DNA from: Deltaproteobacteria bacterium RIFCSPLOWO2_02_FULL_57_26
GTDB lineage: Bacteria; Desulfobacterota; Binatia; UBA9968
DNA length: 7,178 bases
Direction: 5' to 3'
NCBI GenBank assembly: GCA_001798455.1
Contig: MGSI01000069.1
Span: 1-7,178, forward strand
Shown: in pieces, positions 5,256 through 7,178 of the stretch
Position numbering within the stretch: position 1 is the stretch's first letter
Layout: each line of letters starts with the position of its first letter
Translations under genes and position numbers: made by a program
Notes under the pieces: generated by a model
What the model was told of the DNA's origin: nothing
Databases searched by the model: none
The model's input: only the letters and a program-made list of their open reading frames with translations

Positions 5256-5334
5256 GCGGCGACCACAGAGTACCACCTGCCTGCCGGCAGGTCAGCGCTG
5301 GAGGGCTTGACGACCGTGTTCGGGATGGGACCGG
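5256..5334 (-). rRNA. 5S rRNA-derived fragment, truncated at both ends and interrupted (likely pseudogene)
   Basis: The minus strand shows the 5S core: CCCGGTCCCATCCCGAACAC (5334-5315), then GGTCGTCAAGCCCTCCAGCG, then, after a 16-nt insertion, TGGTACT and the helix IV/V hairpin TGTGG-TCG-CCGCA. This corresponds to roughly positions 28-95 of a ~117-nt 5S rRNA. The 5' strands of helices I and II (the usual GGTGG...GCGGAGGGG) are absent, and the 3' end is replaced by block 1 of repeat copy B, so helices I and II cannot form. A working rRNA is therefore unlikely. No 16S, 23S or tRNA gene lies nearby. Confidence 0.65.
5276..5291. repeat. 16-nt palindromic insertion within the 5S-like fragment
   Basis: CCTGCCTGCCGGCAGG contains the perfect 12-bp palindrome CCTGCCGGCAGG (5280-5291) after an extra CCTG. 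Removing exactly these 16 bases joins AGTACCA to TCAGCGCTGG and restores the normal 5S sequence (read in reverse), so it is a clean insertion rather than divergence. Confidence 0.65.
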
Positions 5335-5335
5335 G

Positions 5336-5363
5336 AGTCGGGTTGTGGGGGTTGGGCCCGACT
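5336..5363. other. Stem-loop of unknown role next to the 5S-like fragment
   Basis: AGTCGGG (5336-5342) pairs with CCCGACT (5357-5363) around a G/T-rich 14-nt loop. On the plus strand TTTCTT follows, on the minus strand CCCGG follows, so it is at best a weak terminator for plus-strand transcripts. It occupies the place where the 5' part of a 5S gene should be. The remaining bases 5364-5445, up to the nuoN stop, show nothing I can identify. Confidence 0.4.
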
Positions 5364-5445
5364 TTCTTAGCGGTTCTGAAGATGCTCTAAAGAGCTCGCG
5401 TAAATCCCCGGCGGAAAACGACGATAATTTGACTGGCTCTAGCGA

Positions 5446-6885
5446 TTAGCGGAGCGAAACAAAAGCGAGGTGGCTCAAACCCAGCGGCGCCGCCGGAAGG
5501 AGCCCCAGATAAACTGTCGCGATGGCAGCTATGGCAATGGCGAGAGAGAGCGTGGGGGGACTGGCCGTCGGCTTCCCATCCACCCCCGGCTCCTCCATAT
5601 ACATCATCACGACGACCCTGAGGTAGTAAATGACCGAGAGAACGCTGTTCAGCGCGCCGATGACGGCGAGCTCGGTATAGCCGGCTACGACCGCCGAGCG
5701 GAAAAGATAAAACTTGCCGGCAAATCCCCCGAGAGGCGGAAAGCCGGCCAGCGAAAGCATGAAGATCGACATCGCCATCCCTAAAAAAGGCCGCTTCCAG
5801 CCCAAGCCCGCGTAGTCTCCATACTCCTCGTTGTCCGCCTCCCCCTGCTTCAGGGCCACGACCACGGCGAAGGCCCCCAGCGTCATGGGCGCGTAAGCGA
5901 GCAGATAGAACAGCAGCGCCGAGCTGCCGGCCTCGCCTCCCGCCACCACACCGATAAGCAGGTAACCGGCATGCGCAATGCTGGAGTAGGCCAGCATGCG
6001 CTTCACACTCGACTGCGAAATGGCGAGCAGATTCCCCACTGTCATCGTCAAAATCGCCATGGCCCATAACACGGAGCTCCACTCGCCCTGCAGCGGGGCC
6101 ATACGGCTGAGAAAGATGCGCGCCCAGCCGGCAAAGGCGGCCGCCTTCACCGCCACAGCCATAAAGCCGGCCACCGGGGTTGGGGCCCCCTCATAAACGT
6201 CCGGTACCCAGAAATGGAATGGAAAGGCCGCTATTTTGAAGGCCAAACCGATGAGGAGAAGAAAGACTCCCGCCAGGAGCACAAGCGACCAATGCTCCGC
6301 GGGCTGAGTCAAGAATGCGGCGATGCGGCTTAGCTGAGTGGTGCCGGTGGCGCCAAAAATGAGGGCTATGCCGTAAAGGAGGAAGCCAGTAGCGAAGGCC
6401 CCAATGATAAAATATTTCATGGCCGCCTCGCCGGCCCGGCTTCTCTCCCGCCACATCCCGGTCAACACATAAACGGCGATCGACATGGTTTCGAGACCGA
6501 GGAAAAAAAGGATCAGATCGTTGGCCGCTGCCATCAAAATCATACCGAAGGTGCTAAAGAGGATCAGGGCATAATACTCCCCTTCCCGGATCGCAGTCTG
6601 CCTAACGTAATCCACCGAGCAGAGGACCGTGACGAAGGCGCTGCCGAGGAAAAGCTGAGTAAAAAAGAGAGTGAAATGATCCAGCAGCAGGGTATTTTGA
6701 AAGGCGCTCTCTTTGCTGCCCCAGAGAAGGAAAGCCAGCGCTGAGGCAAGGCCTAATCCCAAAACGCTGATCCAGGCGAGAAACCCTTTCTCCCCCTCTT
6801 TGAGAAAGAGATCCAGCAGCAGCACGGTCAGGGCCGTCAGCGCGACCTCAGCCGCCGGCAGAAGCGGAGTCAGGTTAATTTCCAT
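5446..6885 (-). CDS. nuoN: NADH-quinone oxidoreductase subunit N (complex I)
   Basis: This 479-residue integral membrane protein is one of the three antiporter-like proton-pumping subunits of respiratory complex I, which transfers electrons from NADH to quinone. About 14 membrane helices are visible. The key charged residues of the proton channel are all present at positions near those of the E. coli protein: E132 in GLETMSIAVYVL, K157 in AAMKYFIIGA, K217 in AFKIAAFPFHFWVPDVYEGAPTP, K247 in AVAVKAAAF and K391 in FAGKFYLF. The segments SVKRMLAYSSIAHAGY and GFPPLGGF are standard family signatures. The protein looks complete and functional. ATG at 6883-6885 overlaps the nuoM stop by 11 bp, so it is translationally coupled; as in most nuo operons it is the last gene. 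No clear terminator follows its stop. Confidence 0.96.
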   Translation of the reverse strand: MEINLTPLLPAAEVALTALTVLLLDLFLKEGEKGFLAWISVLGLGLASALAFLLWGSKESAFQNTLLLDHFTLFFTQLFLGSAFVTVLCSVDYVRQTAIREGEYYALILFSTFGMILMAAANDLILFFLGLETMSIAVYVLTGMWRERSRAGEAAMKYFIIGAFATGFLLYGIALIFGATGTTQLSRIAAFLTQPAEHWSLVLLAGVFLLLIGLAFKIAAFPFHFWVPDVYEGAPTPVAGFMAVAVKAAAFAGWARIFLSRMAPLQGEWSSVLWAMAILTMTVGNLLAISQSSVKRMLAYSSIAHAGYLLIGVVAGGEAGSSALLFYLLAYAPMTLGAFAVVVALKQGEADNEEYGDYAGLGWKRPFLGMAMSIFMLSLAGFPPLGGFAGKFYLFRSAVVAGYTELAVIGALNSVLSVIYYLRVVVMMYMEEPGVDGKPTASPPTLSLAIAIAAIATVYLGLLPAAPLGLSHLAFVSLR

Positions 6886-7178
6886 CAGCTCTGGTCACTC
6901 CGTTGTTCCGCCCCTCAAGCACCAGGGGAAGCGCTTCCTGCTTGCTTTCAACCCTCTGGATGACAAGCTCCACCGATGCCTTCATCCGGCTCAAAAACGG
7001 CTTCGGGTAGACGCCCATGAAAAAGATCAACGCCAGGATCGGCGCGAGGATGGCCATCTCTCTGAGATCCACATCCTTGAGCCGTTGATTCTCCGGCCGG
7101 TCCAGCGGGCCGAAGACCACCCGACGAAACATCCAAAGCATATAGATCGCGCCCAGAACCACGCCGGTGGCGGCGACC
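6875..7178 (-). CDS. nuoM: NADH-quinone oxidoreductase subunit M, C-terminal part (partial)
   Basis: The frame runs off the window edge at 7178 and ends at TAA (6875-6877), giving about 100 residues. The first readable residues VAATGVVLGAIYMLWMFRRVVFGPL are the typical last membrane helix and polar turn of NuoM. These are followed by the amphipathic LREMAILAPILALIFFMGVYPKPFL, also standard for the NuoM end. NuoM is the middle antiporter-like subunit of complex I. The overlap with nuoN and shared direction confirm the usual nuoL-nuoM-nuoN order. The tail after YPKPFL is ~45 residues, with a polar C-terminus. An internal GTG at 7160-7162 is not the start. Confidence 0.93.
   Translation of the reverse strand, partial: VAATGVVLGAIYMLWMFRRVVFGPLDRPENQRLKDVDLREMAILAPILALIFFMGVYPKPFLSRMKASVELVIQRVESKQEALPLVLEGRNNGVTRADGN

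Noticed and set aside
4764..5276. A 170-residue version of the antitoxin starting at 5276
   Set aside because: The upstream 90 residues read through palindromic repeat DNA and the promoter, and show no resemblance to ribbon-helix-helix proteins.
5087..5449. Plus-strand frames across repeat copy B and the 5S-like region
   Set aside because: They are readings of palindromic repeats and antisense 5S sequence (for example ...ALEGLTTVFGMGPG), a well-known source of false proteins.
5387..6082. A 231-residue minus-strand frame overlapping nuoN
   Set aside because: It is an out-of-frame reading of nuoN, arginine- and glycine-rich, with no domain.
1..7178. CRISPR array, insertion-sequence transposase or integrase
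   Set aside because: No regularly spaced identical repeats and no transposase or recombinase motif were seen in any frame.

Overview
The window reads as accessory or metagenome-type chromosomal DNA from a Gram-negative, moderately GC-rich bacterium with aerobic or anaerobic respiration. The grounds are a complex I nuoM-nuoN pair, an exported Bug-family (tripartite tricarboxylate transporter) binding protein and several dispersed palindromic repeats. A lineage such as Binatota, Rokubacteria or another former deltaproteobacterial group would fit, but that is an impression from protein and repeat style, not a measured placement. Every full gene is on the minus strand. The only plus-strand coding signal is the 3' end of a gene at 1-96.

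Region by region: (1) At 1-96 lies the C-terminal tail of an unidentified plus-strand gene, converging on a 12-TM MFS transporter (101-1351, TTG start) that has its own recognisable promoter at 1381-1408. (2) The 250-bp gap at 1352-1601 holds copy A of a modular palindromic repeat. (3) At 1602-3310 lies a two-gene operon: a Bug/TctC-type periplasmic solute-binding protein whose stop overlaps (ATGA) the start of a secreted DUF5666-like protein. (4) At 3367-3936 lies a small orphan protein with two Cys/His clusters followed by a coiled coil, preceded by a near-consensus sigma70 promoter at 3987-4015. (5) The gene-free stretch 3937-4354 is a patchwork: the promoter, a short remnant that reads like the start of coaD, an AT-rich inverted repeat built from degenerate GAGTTTT heptamers, and a 26-nt fragment of 5S rRNA. 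(6) At 4355-5042 lies a type II toxin-antitoxin module (ribbon-helix-helix antitoxin then PIN-domain toxin) with a promoter so close to the GTG start that the antitoxin mRNA may be leaderless. (7) The gene-free stretch 5007-5445 holds that promoter/operator, copy B of the modular repeat, a 5S rRNA-derived fragment split by a 16-nt palindromic insertion, and a hairpin. (8) From 5446 to the window end lie nuoN (complete) and the 3' end of nuoM, the tail of a complex I operon.

The genes suggest three independent functions: uptake of small organic acids (MFS; TTT-type binding protein), NADH-driven proton pumping (NuoM/NuoN), and a toxin-antitoxin locus lodged in repeat-rich DNA. The most unusual structure is at 4228-5334. 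There the toxin-antitoxin module sits between two directly oriented pieces of 5S rRNA sequence that share 24 of 26 positions, next to a mosaic repeat whose modules occur in a different order in its other copy at 1490-1580.
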